From contig NZ_JACOPW010000010.1 of NCBI RefSeq assembly GCF_015461845.1, forward strand, positions 1-64,000: DNA of 64,000 nucleotides. Reading direction: 5' to 3'. The first letter of the stretch is position 1. Each line of letters begins with the position of its first letter. The position numbers and the translations under genes were made by a program. The notes beneath the pieces were generated by a model, which was not told the DNA's origin, did no database searches, and was given only the letters and a program-made list of their open reading frames with translations. Below, in pieces: positions 8,809 through 17,511 of the stretch. Source of the DNA: Pseudomonas mucoides (GTDB lineage Bacteria > Pseudomonadota > Gammaproteobacteria > Pseudomonadales > Pseudomonadaceae).

Positions 8809-9257
8809 GCCGACGGATTAACCAAGCTGTAATTCAACATCTGATTGATATTGAACATCGGGATTTAAACGCCGGGTCTGTTACTCCGCGGCTGGTAGAA
8901 GCCGCAGGTGAGGCGATTGCTGACGTTCTTCTTGATCATGGGTACCAGCTCGAGAGCAGCTATCGGGACGGTCGCGATGTTGTCCATTGCTACATCAACC
9001 CGCGAACAGGCGAGATTCTTGATGATATTGGATTCACTCTCGACCTTATGGATGACGGAGTGGACGGGCCAAACCTGACAGTGCTGTTGCGTACCGACGT
9101 GGCTCACACAGCACCCACTTTCGGCTTCTCCGAGGCATTGAGAACAGCCAGATCCTGGTACCTGCCCATGTCGAATATGGCGACTGCTCGCGAACTGTTC
9201 TCTGTTGCCGGCGGCCTCAAAACCGAAGCCTGCTTTGTGTGGCTCGCTGCTGCCTAG
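8805..9257 (+). CDS. Unknown 150-residue protein
   Basis: Starts with GTG overlapping the upstream TGA, with GGAGG 4 nt before it. The sequence has an acidic central part (ILDDIGFTLDLMDDGVDGP). No domain recognised. It is followed after 31 bp by a tandem helix-turn-helix gene that may belong to the same unit. Confidence 0.55.
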   Translation: MSRRINQAVIQHLIDIEHRDLNAGSVTPRLVEAAGEAIADVLLDHGYQLESSYRDGRDVVHCYINPRTGEILDDIGFTLDLMDDGVDGPNLTVLLRTDVAHTAPTFGFSEALRTARSWYLPMSNMATARELFSVAGGLKTEACFVWLAAA

Positions 9258-9288
9258 AACTAGATCATTGCGGGATGGGTGGAGACGT

Positions 9289-9678
9289 ATGAAGAAGAAA
9301 TCAACCAGCAAGAAGCACAGGCCGTTCAACGCACTACGTGAAGCTAGAAACAAGCTCGGGCTATCCCAGCTTGAGCTGGCTATCGAATTTGACGTTGCCC
9401 GTACGACCATCATAACTGCAGAGAAAACATCTCCTCGGCCGTGGATGACTATTGCCTGCCTAGGCCTAGGTAGCCTTATGTTTGTTGATCAAGGGGTGAA
9501 AACGCTATCTGGTGAGCGCTTCAGTAGTCTGCGTGAGCGGTTGGGCCTTACCCCTGGTTCCCTCGGATCGAAGCTAGGCTTTGCCGAAAGTACGATCATG
9601 ACCTGGGAGAGGACATCGCCGCCGGCCTGGGCCCATCCAGCGATGATAGGACTGACAGTTTTATCGCTGGTAGGCTAA
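9289..9678 (+). CDS. Tandem XRE-type helix-turn-helix protein
   Basis: A 129-residue protein with a basic N-terminus (MKKKSTSKKHR) and two copies of an XRE/lambda-repressor-like helix-turn-helix: FNALREARNKLGLSQLELAI (about residues 13-32, continuing to a TIITAEKTSPRPW turn) and SSLRERLGLTPGSLGSKLGF (about residues 77-96, continuing to STIMTWERTSPPAW). The two halves are clearly duplicates, each ending in W-E/T-S-P. A DNA-binding role is inferred; the target is unknown. GGTGGAGACGT before the ATG supports this start. Confidence 0.7.
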   Translation: MKKKSTSKKHRPFNALREARNKLGLSQLELAIEFDVARTTIITAEKTSPRPWMTIACLGLGSLMFVDQGVKTLSGERFSSLRERLGLTPGSLGSKLGFAESTIMTWERTSPPAWAHPAMIGLTVLSLVG

Positions 9679-9778
9679 CCAAGCTCTAATTTCTGAGCGG
9701 TTCCTTTGAGTTGGCAAAGGCGGGCAGTGCGTTACCCTGTTCGCCTTCATTAAACTGATTACAGAGGAATAGTGCACG

Positions 9779-10699
9779 ATGTGGTTCAAAAACGTTTTGG
9801 TCTATCGGCTGACCCAAGATCTGCCTCTTACCCTCGAGAGCCTTGAGCAAGCGCTGCGTACCAAGGTTGCCAAGCTACCTGAAAGCCAAGTCCTCCAAAC
9901 TGTTGGCTTCCTTGCTCCTAACAGCAAGAACCCCGACGCTCCCCTTGCTCACGTTGTTGATGGTGTGTTTCTCGTGGCACTCCGGATGTATGAACGTATC
10001 CTCCCCCCAGCAGTAGTAGCTGATGCTGTCGCTGAGAAGGTGGAAGAAATCGAGCTCAGTCAGCTGCGAAAGGTCTACAAAAAGGAAAAGGATCAGATCA
10101 AGGACGAGATCACCCAGGCCTTCTTGCCGCGCGCCTTCATCAAAAAGGCAACAACCTACGCTGCCATCGATCTCAAACAGAACCTGATCTATGTGAACAC
10201 CTCGAGCCCTAAATCGGCAGAGGCACTTCTCTCGACATTGCGAGAGGTGCTGGGCAGCCTGCCGGTACGTCCTGTAGCAGTCAAAATTGCACCAACGGCC
10301 ACCTACACTTCCTGGATCAAGACCGAGAAGGCTGCTGATGATTTCTACGTCCTCAGCAACTGCCGTCTGAACGACATCAGTGAGGACGGCGGGGAAATCC
10401 AGGTCAAGAATCAGGACCTTACATCTGACGAGATCAAACAACTGCTCGATAGCGGTAAAATCGTCAGCCAGATCAATCTGGCTTACAAGGACTTGCTGAG
10501 CTTCACTGTGAACGACAAGCTTGCAATTCAGGGCCTCCGTTTTGAATCGCTCCTGCATGAGAAGGCAGTTCAGGATGGTGGTGATGATGCAGATTCCCAA
10601 TTTGACGCATCTTTCCTGCTCATGATGAAAACCTTGAACGAAGCCGTTCCAGCGTTGCTTACCGCCCTGGGCGGCGAGGATATTCCCGCCGGCGTTTAA
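9779..10699 (+). CDS. rdgC: Recombination-associated protein RdgC
   Basis: A 306-residue protein that matches Pseudomonas RdgC along its length: MWFKNVLVYRLTQDLPL at the start, the KVYKKEKDQIKDEI segment, STLREVLGSLPVRPVAVKI in the middle, and ALGGEDIPAGV at the end. RdgC forms a ring-shaped dimer that binds duplex DNA non-specifically and limits RecA filament access. A plasmid copy could temper RecA activity during transfer or replication (inference). GAGGAATAG precedes the ATG and a symmetric terminator follows. Confidence 0.95.
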   Translation: MWFKNVLVYRLTQDLPLTLESLEQALRTKVAKLPESQVLQTVGFLAPNSKNPDAPLAHVVDGVFLVALRMYERILPPAVVADAVAEKVEEIELSQLRKVYKKEKDQIKDEITQAFLPRAFIKKATTYAAIDLKQNLIYVNTSSPKSAEALLSTLREVLGSLPVRPVAVKIAPTATYTSWIKTEKAADDFYVLSNCRLNDISEDGGEIQVKNQDLTSDEIKQLLDSGKIVSQINLAYKDLLSFTVNDKLAIQGLRFESLLHEKAVQDGGDDADSQFDASFLLMMKTLNEAVPALLTALGGEDIPAGV

Positions 10700-10708
10700 C
10701 TGACTGAA

Positions 10709-10733
10709 TAAGGCCCGCCGCATGCGGGCCTTA
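10709..10733 (+). terminator. Hairpin terminator after rdgC
   Basis: A 10-bp stem (TAAGGCCCGC / GCGGGCCTTA) with a 5-nt loop, 10 bp after the rdgC stop and 11 bp before the next ATG. It is symmetric, with A and T at the base. Confidence 0.6.
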
Positions 10734-10743
10734 TGGTGAAAGC

Positions 10744-10989
10744 ATGAATGATGTCGACAGCTTTATTCTCACGGTCCTGAAGACCGATGCGCTACCGGAC
10801 AGCTTCAGTCTGGAGCAAGTCCAAGCTCTTATAGGCTCAGCTTTGGAGCATTCCGCGGACAAACAGTCTGCTCTTGACGAAGAGCGCATTCGCAATCTTC
10901 GCTCAGCCCTTCATACAATCGAGGAAACCACCACAGATACTGTGGCTGGGCTTGCTGCGCGGCATGCAAGGCTGTTAGATGATGACTGA
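10744..10989 (+). CDS. Small unknown helical protein
   Basis: An 81-residue acidic, largely helical protein with no recognised family. It starts 11 nt after the terminator hairpin, and its 3' end overlaps the next gene by 11 bp. It is the first of four overlapping genes that run to 12677. Confidence 0.5.
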   Translation: MNDVDSFILTVLKTDALPDSFSLEQVQALIGSALEHSADKQSALDEERIRNLRSALHTIEETTTDTVAGLAARHARLLDDD

Positions 10990-11674
10990 TGCCTACCAGC
11001 CGATAGCCGCGACTCAAATCCAAGCATTGCAACCCTTACTGGCTGGCTTCACCAAAGGCCTCATTGATCTAGCTACCCGCATTGCCAGCGGTCTTGCTGA
11101 GGTAGGTCTACCTACGAGCTTTGATCTGCAGGGCGACTGGGTAAAGCTCACTTTACTGACTGATCAGGGGGGCATCACCTTTGCCCTCATGGAGCCTGAG
11201 GTGTGCGGGTTATCGAACGAGGCTTTACCGATGCGTGTAGGGGTTAGCTTGTCGTTCGGTATTCCGGACGGAAACGAACTGACCGATAAGCCGGACACGA
11301 TGTTCTACTTGCCGGCTTCGTTCACCGTGGATCAGCTCTTGGCACTCGGCCGAGGTCAATTTTCACCACTGCAGTTCACAGAGCTGTTGAACATGTCGGT
11401 GCGCCATGCCATGTCATCTCCACGTGATAAGTTCCCTCGCTCAATCCTCCTGATGATCGCTGAGCGAACTTCTTTACGTGACACTGGGGTTCGGTATTTT
11501 GAGCTTTGGACCCAGTCCCGTGGGGGTGTAGACATTCAACAACTACGCCCTACCAACAACCCGCACATCGCTGCAGCTGAAGCACGCACGCTTGGCTTCC
11601 AGCCAACTATCTATCGTTGCCAGTCAGGATTGTTCATCAGCTTTACGGAGACTGATGCAGGGGTGTTTTTATGA
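10979..11674 (+). CDS. Unknown 231-residue protein
   Basis: A soluble protein with no signal peptide or recognised motif. It overlaps the neighbours at both ends (11 bp upstream, 4 bp downstream), typical of a tightly packed operon. Residues 170-215 (DIQQLRPTNNPHIAAAEART) look helical. Confidence 0.55.
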   Translation: MMTDAYQPIAATQIQALQPLLAGFTKGLIDLATRIASGLAEVGLPTSFDLQGDWVKLTLLTDQGGITFALMEPEVCGLSNEALPMRVGVSLSFGIPDGNELTDKPDTMFYLPASFTVDQLLALGRGQFSPLQFTELLNMSVRHAMSSPRDKFPRSILLMIAERTSLRDTGVRYFELWTQSRGGVDIQQLRPTNNPHIAAAEARTLGFQPTIYRCQSGLFISFTETDAGVFL

Positions 11675-12147
11675 GAAGGCCACTCAGCGCTGGGATCGGT
11701 CTGCTGATCACCTTGAGCCTTGTTCAGGTGCAAGCACGTGCAGCACCTGTAGAAACACTGCCCAAACCAATACGGACCTCGTTGAAAACCGATTCGATAG
11801 TCTGCTCGCATCCCGAATCCCTATTCCTCATATACGAGGCAAGCTCTATTGCAATGGCCGGCGGGGGTAGCGATGCATTCAAAGCCTATTTTGCGGCTGC
11901 TGGGAACGTGTTCGAAGCACGATCTGAGTGTCTGGTCCAATCCCAGAGCATCGAGGTGACAGTAGAGGGTTACACCACGATTAATAATCCACTAAAACCC
12001 GAGCCAGTGGTATACGGGCGCTTTGGAATTGAGGGTTCGGATAATAAGGTTTGGGCCACGATTGGAAACCTCCCGGCCTTTGAGAAGGATGCTTTACGCT
12101 CGGGGTTGGTGAAATCATCCGCCCAAATAGCGGATACCCCACGATGA
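11671..12147 (+). CDS. Secreted unknown protein
   Basis: A 158-residue protein with a Sec signal peptide (MRRPLSAGIGLLITLSLVQVQ, likely cleavage after ARA near residue 24). The mature part has two Cys (IVCSHP and SECLVQ) that could form a disulphide in the periplasm. No family recognised. It overlaps both neighbours by 4 bp (ATGA). Confidence 0.6.
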   Translation: MRRPLSAGIGLLITLSLVQVQARAAPVETLPKPIRTSLKTDSIVCSHPESLFLIYEASSIAMAGGGSDAFKAYFAAAGNVFEARSECLVQSQSIEVTVEGYTTINNPLKPEPVVYGRFGIEGSDNKVWATIGNLPAFEKDALRSGLVKSSAQIADTPR

Positions 12148-12677
12148 AAGACGCCTTAGCTGCTGTGCTTGGCGGAATATTGAATGGTTTTGAACAGGAG
12201 AGCCATGAAGCATACCTGGGTCTGGCCGAAACAGATTTCTATGCAAAGCTCGCTCAGGATATCGAAGAACGAACGCCCGAACGTTTCTCGATGCACCTGA
12301 GTGTCGAGCATATGAGAGCTGTGGACGGCTTGCTCCTGGCGAAACTTGGGGGTAACTCGAGTGCAAAATTCCTGTTTAAGCATGGGGATTTTATTGAGTC
12401 ACATGTAAGAAAGGCCATCGAGCGTGCTGAAGGTTTTTCTTGTGGGGCAGATAAAACCAGAACCGTTATGCGTACGTTGGCTCGGCATCTTGTTGACGGC
12501 ATCGCCATTGATCACGATTACTCAGGTGAGCGTACATACCACCTGCCAACAACAGTGCTTACGAACCAGGTTGAGGTCTTAAGTTTTTTCAATGGGCTGC
12601 ACCGTCTATACTACGGTGATCCTGTCCCTTACCTTTCCCACCTGATGGCCTATCCACCCGCCAGCGCTATTTCATAA
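12144..12677 (+). CDS. Unknown 177-residue protein
   Basis: A soluble, helix-rich protein, the last of the four-gene unit beginning at 10744; its ATG overlaps the preceding stop. No domain recognised. A GC-rich hairpin between it and the convergent lipoprotein gene probably terminates both. Confidence 0.55.
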   Translation: MKDALAAVLGGILNGFEQESHEAYLGLAETDFYAKLAQDIEERTPERFSMHLSVEHMRAVDGLLLAKLGGNSSAKFLFKHGDFIESHVRKAIERAEGFSCGADKTRTVMRTLARHLVDGIAIDHDYSGERTYHLPTTVLTNQVEVLSFFNGLHRLYYGDPVPYLSHLMAYPPASAIS

Positions 12678-12689
12678 TCAGGCGGTGAC

Positions 12690-12712
12690 CGCGGCCGGCG
12701 AGCCTGGCCGCG
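12690..12712. terminator. Bidirectional hairpin between convergent genes
   Basis: Stem CGCGGCC / GGCCGCG with a 9-nt loop, centred between the stops at 12677 (plus) and 12722 (minus). It can fold on either strand; there is no T-run. Confidence 0.45.
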
Positions 12713-12721
12713 TCAACCTCG

Positions 12722-13117
12722 TCATCGAATGGCGCAGTATTCCTTAAGGTCAGCGATACGTTCTTGTGAATACATGTCGCCCGACGGGAGCTTTCGAGTC
12801 TCAGTACGCTCAGTGGTTTGAGCTATACCCGGAATTCCGTCTCGGGCCTGTGTGATGGTGTAAACAAGGCGTACATCGTGACAAGGCTGAGGCTCACAAC
12901 CCTTTTCTGAGGAGCAGATTTTTGCTGACTTCTCGACTAATGCATCAATCTGCCGGCACTCGATATTTGAGAACCCAGCCTTGCATTTGAATCCTTCAAG
13001 CTTGAGATCGTTGATCAGGCTCGCCATCGCCGGGCTTGGATCGGTTATCCAAGCGGATGTACATCCAGCTAACGATGCAACGGTCAATAGAAGCATGGCT
13101 GTTGTCGTTCTAGGCAC
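12722..13117 (-). CDS. Lipoprotein translated from a GTG overlapping csrA
   Basis: A 131-residue lipoprotein. The open frame extends to 13222, but the signal peptide begins at GTG 13117 (MPRTTTAMLLLTVASLAG-C), so the real start overlaps the last codons of csrA. A GAGAAGG ribosome-binding site lies inside csrA. Six Cys in the mature part (FKCKAGFSNIEC, ICSSEKGCEPQPC, EYCAIR) suggest disulphides in the periplasm. It is co-transcribed and probably coupled with csrA. No family recognised. Confidence 0.65.
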   Translation of the reverse strand: MPRTTTAMLLLTVASLAGCTSAWITDPSPAMASLINDLKLEGFKCKAGFSNIECRQIDALVEKSAKICSSEKGCEPQPCHDVRLVYTITQARDGIPGIAQTTERTETRKLPSGDMYSQERIADLKEYCAIR

Positions 13118-13298
13118 TGCCCTTCTCCAGCTGGCGCTGATCTTGAATGCGTTGATAGATCTCATCTCGATGAACATCAACATCCTTCGGAGCAGTGATC
13201 CCCAAGCGGACCTGGGTACCAACGCAGCTCAGGACAGTAATCGTGATGTCATCACCAATCTTGATTGATTGACCGCTGTTTCGAGTAAGTACGAGCAT
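13110..13298 (-). CDS. csrA: CsrA/RsmA-family RNA-binding regulator
   Basis: A 62-residue CsrA. It starts MLVLTRNSGQSIKIGDDI, and the RNA-contact residues Leu4, Arg6 and Arg44 (DVHRDEIYQRI) are all present. CsrA/Rsm proteins bind GGA in hairpin loops near ribosome-binding sites and repress or stabilise mRNAs. AGGAGG 5 nt before the ATG supports the 13298 start over the much longer open frame to 13748. It shares its 3' end with a lipoprotein gene. A plasmid copy could compete with the host RsmA/RsmE for targets (inference). Confidence 0.93.
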   Translation of the reverse strand: MLVLTRNSGQSIKIGDDITITVLSCVGTQVRLGITAPKDVDVHRDEIYQRIQDQRQLEKGSA

Positions 13299-13485
13299 GT
13301 TGCCTCCTGTATTGACTCCAAGACCATATCCCCTGCTCGGGTCCGACGCATCCGAAAAATGGTCCTCCGAATTCAGTGCTGGGATTCTCATGAATTCCGA
13401 CGACCCCTTTTGGCGTGCAATCGAAATATCAGCCGTTATCCTCGGAGGCTGACCTGTTCTCGAGACCAAGACTGTGCAGATTTCA

Positions 13486-13896
13486 ATGAAGAAGATCGTT
13501 TTGACCGTTGCCGCCATGGCGATGGCAGCTGCTGCATACGCAGCTTTGCAGCGGCCGGACGATGTGCAAGCACTTGCTACTGCGCAGGTTGAGGATTCCG
13601 ACACCGTAAGATTGGCGATCGGCAAGGCATTCATTGCTGATCCTAAGTCTTTTGATCTGCCTGCAGCGTCTACACGTTTGGGTAAAGCCCGGCTGGAAGG
13701 ATATGCGGTCTGCACGCAATCTGCTGAAGCCACTGCGGCCCAATACATTGAGGTTTCTCAGATGCTTGACGCTGTCGCGAACAATGTTCAGGACTTTCAA
13801 CGCGTCATTGATGGGGTTATGGAATCGAAATCCGGCATGTCTGACTGTGATTTCCGCGTAATCGTAGCTATGGCACAAGCCAACAAGGGTATTTGA
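13486..13896 (+). CDS. Small periplasmic protein
   Basis: A 136-residue protein with a Sec signal peptide (MKKIVLTVAAMAMAAAAYA, cleavage after residue 19). The mature part is helical with two Cys (YAVCTQ and SDCDFR). Start 13486 is chosen because the signal peptide begins there. Divergent from csrA, so the 13299-13485 gap carries both upstream regions. No family recognised. Confidence 0.6.
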   Translation: MKKIVLTVAAMAMAAAAYAALQRPDDVQALATAQVEDSDTVRLAIGKAFIADPKSFDLPAASTRLGKARLEGYAVCTQSAEATAAQYIEVSQMLDAVANNVQDFQRVIDGVMESKSGMSDCDFRVIVAMAQANKGI

Positions 13897-14186
13897 TCAC
13901 CCATGCATTCTTCGTCCGCCTTTCGTTATCGTCTTGTCTACCTCCATGTCGGCAGATTGAAAGCGAAGTGCGTAAATTCAAAAGTAAAGTGAGCCAGCTC
14001 ACTCTTCTTGCTTCAACCGCCGCAATGCATATATGCATCGCGGGGTGCACGGGTAACCCCTAATGGACCACAGCAATCCAAGCACACAGCAACTCCCTGG
14101 GATGGAAAATGTATCAGCTTCGGCTGGCCGCCCCGACAACTCTATCGCTGCCAAGCTGCGCAACATGCAACATGCAGCATCGCAAC

Positions 14187-15239
14187 ATGCAACGCTCGGC
14201 CGGGCCAGATCTGCAGGGCGAACTATTCAACCCATATGAAATCCGACTTGATGATGCTGATCACAGTAATCTGGTATCGATCTACGATGCTCTGCCTCGG
14301 TTCAGTTGGGCTTCGAAGACTGTTCGTGACATGAGCCAGATGAGCACCCAGCTTGAGGGCAGCCTCAATGGTCAGCCCTTCCGTGTGGTCATGAAGGCTG
14401 TGAGCATGGAGATCCCAATTAAAATCAAAGGAAAGGCGACTGGCCAGACGGAGTGGGTTGGCTTGTACCCCAGCAGCCGCGAAGAGTGTGTTGAGGAGGC
14501 TCTTCGAAAGTTCAGCACACAGCCCGGGCGCTTCAATGAGGTGAAGTGCTCTGTTAGCTTCAGCCTTTACGACCTCCGGCAGGAACTCAAGTCTGTAGGC
14601 CATACCTACACCTACGATGAACTGCGCCAGGCGCTGGACATCCTGGCAAAATCAAGCTTGACGATACAAACCCGGTCCTCCGATGGAGACGTGATAGACA
14701 TTACCTCCAACTATCTCCCATTTCTCTACTTGCGAAGCAAGAACAAGAAGAGCAAAAACTACATCGATGTGAAGGATATTTCCGATCAGGAGAAGGGTGA
14801 CGCCACTCTGTGTATGGCCGTATTACACCCCCTGATCTCACGTGGCATCGAACGGGGCGATTACCGCCTGTACCACTACTCAACCTCGATGAAACTCACG
14901 AACAGTCTTGCTAAGACTTTAAACCGGGAGCTTTCAATGCGCTGGCGGAATGCTTCCCCTACCCACCCCTATCGCTTCCACCTTGTTGAGTTTTTGAGTA
15001 ATACAGCGAGGGGCTTGTCCAAACGCATGCCTGAGGATTATCGGGCGGTGAACATAGCCTTGGCCGAGCTTGTGCAGGAAGGGGTGCTCTCCGAGTTTAA
15101 GTCGACACCGATCAAGAAGCCTAAGGGCAAAGGTGCAATCGACTACGTCTACGAAATCCTACCAACTAAAAAGTTTGTCGGGATGATGATCGATGGCCAT
15201 CGTCGAGAAAACAACCGCCAGCTTGCCCTCACAGCGTAA
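14187..15239 (+). CDS. repA: Plasmid replication initiator (RepA-like)
   Basis: A 350-residue (375 if started at 14109) protein with the layout of plasmid Rep initiators: segments such as FSLYDLRQELKSVGHTYTY, YDELRQALDILAKSSLTIQT and LISRGIERGDYRLYHYSTSM resemble their paired winged-helix domains. The context supports the role: an iteron array and a DnaA box lie 0.6-1.3 kb downstream. The start is uncertain. ATGs at 14109, 14172 and 14187 are in frame, none with a strong ribosome-binding site, and a different frame (ATG 14063) encodes a hydrophilic 58-residue peptide across the same bases. LQGELF near the N-terminus resembles a sliding-clamp-binding pentapeptide. A terminator follows. Confidence 0.75.
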   Translation: MQRSAGPDLQGELFNPYEIRLDDADHSNLVSIYDALPRFSWASKTVRDMSQMSTQLEGSLNGQPFRVVMKAVSMEIPIKIKGKATGQTEWVGLYPSSREECVEEALRKFSTQPGRFNEVKCSVSFSLYDLRQELKSVGHTYTYDELRQALDILAKSSLTIQTRSSDGDVIDITSNYLPFLYLRSKNKKSKNYIDVKDISDQEKGDATLCMAVLHPLISRGIERGDYRLYHYSTSMKLTNSLAKTLNRELSMRWRNASPTHPYRFHLVEFLSNTARGLSKRMPEDYRAVNIALAELVQEGVLSEFKSTPIKKPKGKGAIDYVYEILPTKKFVGMMIDGHRRENNRQLALTA

Positions 15240-15260
15240 TCAACCGGCATACAGCATTAA

Positions 15261-15283
15261 GCCCGCATCATGCGGGCTTTTTT
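15261..15283 (+). terminator. Rho-independent terminator after repA
   Basis: GCCCGCA / TGCGGGC stem, TCA loop, then seven Ts; 21 bp after the repA stop. Confidence 0.85.
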
Positions 15284-15335
15284 GCACTTGCTGAAAACTT
15301 CCCCTACACATCTCGGATTTGGGAAATTATGACTT

Positions 15336-15581
15336 TCAAGCTTTGGTAGCGGCCGTGAGGGTTGCGTCTATTACGCAGCCCGGGCACTGGTTGGGAGAAG
15401 TGCGTGCATTTGGCTGTCCAACCAAAGATGCCTTCATCGTCTCAAATTCAGAGGGTGAGAGGTTTCGATAGCCATTGCGCCAAGGGTCGTTCGGAGAATC
15501 CAAAAATCTAATACTGCCCTCGTTGCCTGCTGCTCTGACTGACTGTTCAAGCCTTTCATCGATGCTCTGTTTTTCGATCAT
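15336..15581 (-). CDS. Small unknown protein between repA and oriV
   Basis: An 81-residue acidic soluble protein on the minus strand. AGGAAA about 6 nt before the ATG supports it as real. It has no recognised domain. Its position between the initiator and the iterons makes a role in copy control possible, but nothing in the sequence shows this. Confidence 0.5.
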   Translation of the reverse strand: MIEKQSIDERLEQSVRAAGNEGSIRFLDSPNDPWRNGYRNLSPSEFETMKASLVGQPNARTSPNQCPGCVIDATLTAATKA

Positions 15582-15814
15582 GGTTTGATTTCCTGGGTCA
15601 GCGTTTGACTAATCATAATTGAACCCCTAAGCATCGCTCAATGGATTCAGGAGAACCTTCGTTACAGACCAATTGTAACCGAAGGCTTAGGTGCCATCCT
15701 GTTGCGCTCATTAATCCTAAGTCCGCCGCGACAGGTTTGAATAGGCAGCTATAGTTGTATTTCTCTCAAACCAACCTGTTCTGAAACATGTTCCAGGTGC
15801 AGGCAAATCAGAAG

Positions 15815-16514
15815 TCAGGAATGGTGCACGATTGCCGAGCCTAATCTTCTCTCGATACCAAATTATACTCGGTTTCCTTGCCTCCAATCCGAGGACTCTG
15901 CGTCTTCATGTCAAGACCTCGCTGTCGAATCACGTTCAAACCTTATTCAAAATCGACATCTGGCCGATCCGCCATCGATCGATTACTGTCATTTGAACAG
16001 TCAGGATTGCTCCACGATTCACCAGCGACGATAGCAAGGATTGATGCACGATTCGAAAATTCCAAATCGGTATGTTCCAGGCAGACTTGCATTTCTGCCC
16101 GTTCGCGCCCTTTTCTGAATTGACTTCAATGTTAACTGTGTTCTCGGTACCGCTTAGCAAGGATTGCTTCACGATTCCTTGATGTCGAAAGGAATGAACT
16201 GTTCTCTGACATTCGTCTCTAATTTTGACCAAGTGAAAATATTTTGTTCTTTTCACCGCTATACAGTAGTAAGCATTGGTTCACGATAGTAGTCAGGATT
16301 GGTGCATTCACCCTTTGTATCTCTAGTTATCCACAGAAATTCGGTCTAAATAGCAGCTTTCCTTAGCGAGGATTGGCTCACGATCAAGCTAAGGCTAGTG
16401 AGGTTTAGTTCACGATCAGTTCTTATACAGTAAGGATTGGTCCATGATTCCGGCTTCCTTTTTGTCTCTTAATCAGGATTGATGCACGGTTGGAGTCAGG
16501 TTTGGTCCACGTTG
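15815..16514. other. Putative replication origin with 11 iterons
   Basis: Eleven degenerate 19-bp direct repeats, consensus TCAGGATTGGTKCACGATT, start near 15815, 16001, 16035, 16158, 16270, 16293, 16367, 16399, 16431, 16473 and 16496. All are on the plus strand. The later ones are closer together (23-42 bp), and the array is AT-rich between copies. A perfect DnaA box lies inside at 16327. Direct iterons plus a DnaA box beside an initiator gene is the standard layout of an iteron-controlled plasmid origin. The region 15582-16657 holds no convincing gene. Confidence 0.85.
16327..16335 (+). promoter_or_regulatory. DnaA box in the iteron array
   Basis: TTATCCACA, a perfect match to the DnaA box TTATNCACA, between the sixth and seventh iterons. 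Confidence 0.7.
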
Positions 16515-16599
16515 ATACGCTGCAAGGCCCGCTGTTATTGGGTTCCTGAGTTCCTTCCTTCTTTTGTCCTTTTCCTATTTATTCCTTTGATTTACCCGC

Positions 16600-16608
16600 T
16601 TCTGGCAC
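16600..16608 (+). promoter_or_regulatory. TTCTGGCAC upstream motif
   Basis: TTCTGGCAC lies 58 nt before the ATG at 16658; TAATAC follows after 16 nt and could be a -10. It is a member of the TTCTGSCAC family. Confidence 0.5.
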
Positions 16609-16657
16609 GCGCCCTTACGTAGCTTAATACCCTCAAATTCACTGCGAGGATTTCACT

Positions 16658-17101
16658 ATGGAAGGACTAACCGCCTACGGTCGTTTTGCCGTCATTTGCT
16701 TTACGGTCGGGTCACTCGTTGGGAGCTTGGTCATCGGGTATCTGATGCTTACTCCTTCGCCACTACCAGTAGGCCCAACGGTTATCTCTTTCGCTGGCGC
16801 TGTATCACCAGCCTGCATCATCGCGTTAGTGATTGCTCGCTCGGTGCGTTCGATGTCATGGCTTCTGGCTCCAACCTTGTTGATTGGAGGGCTTGCAGTC
16901 CCTTTGGATTTTGCCTTCGCTTGCTTGCTCGGTTTCTTGAGCGAACGCGGCCTGCAGATGACGATAGCTGGTTTGCTCATGATTTCCATGGTCGCACTAG
17001 CAGTCGCTCTAGAGCGGACTTTGATACGAAGCTTGACTAACAAAGCACTCGGGATGCCGGTACAGCCTGGGCATGAAGAGATCTCTGGAGCCGCACGCTA
17101 A
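16658..17101 (+). CDS. Four-helix membrane protein
   Basis: A 147-residue integral membrane protein with four hydrophobic segments (about residues 12-31, 40-60, 67-91 and 99-119) and a polar C-terminal tail. No family recognised. The stop overlaps the next start (TAATG), so it heads a three-gene unit with 17101 and 17508. Confidence 0.6.
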   Translation: MEGLTAYGRFAVICFTVGSLVGSLVIGYLMLTPSPLPVGPTVISFAGAVSPACIIALVIARSVRSMSWLLAPTLLIGGLAVPLDFAFACLLGFLSERGLQMTIAGLLMISMVALAVALERTLIRSLTNKALGMPVQPGHEEISGAAR

Positions 17102-17511
17102 TGAACGCAAAAGCAAGTCCAATTGGCGGCACCCAATCACTGCTCGTACGATCCCAGAAATGGCTCATGTCCAACCCTGAGTTGCTAGATGTGAAGCAAG
17201 CCTTATCAGCGATAGTTGCCAAGGTTTCCAAAGGTGCTATCGCCAACGACGATGATTCTCGGGATACCTACGACGCTCTGACTGAGCATTTTGTCGACGG
17301 CGGTGGCGACTTATCAGACCTCCCCTCCTACCCTGAAATTCCGATCAGTGACGGCTTGGAAACTAAGCTGGCAACTGTTGGTTCAGCAGGGCTTGATTAT
17401 GGGAACTTGTACCCCGATCAGGTAACGGTCGCACCGCTGAGCCAGGAGGAAAAGCGAAGCAGGCTGCAAGAGCTCAGATCCACATTGGTTCGCCCAGGAG
17501 GTTTCAGATGA
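17101..17511 (+). CDS. Unknown 136-residue protein
   Basis: A soluble protein without a recognised domain. Its C-terminal segment (SQEEKRSRLQELRSTLVRP) resembles the tail of the next gene product (VERRRRFEQLKEDLRSPF) in charge pattern and position, so the two may be distant paralogues or share a partner. It overlaps both neighbours by 1-4 bp. Confidence 0.55.
   Translation: MNAKASPIGGTQSLLVRSQKWLMSNPELLDVKQALSAIVAKVSKGAIANDDDSRDTYDALTEHFVDGGGDLSDLPSYPEIPISDGLETKLATVGSAGLDYGNLYPDQVTVAPLSQEEKRSRLQELRSTLVRPGGFR

Noticed and set aside
9875..10723. Long minus-strand open frame opposite rdgC
   Set aside because: It is the antisense shadow of rdgC, which has clear homology along its length.
13110..13748. 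212-codon frame containing CsrA
   Set aside because: The upstream part has no coding character; AGGAGG and homology fix the CsrA start at 13298.
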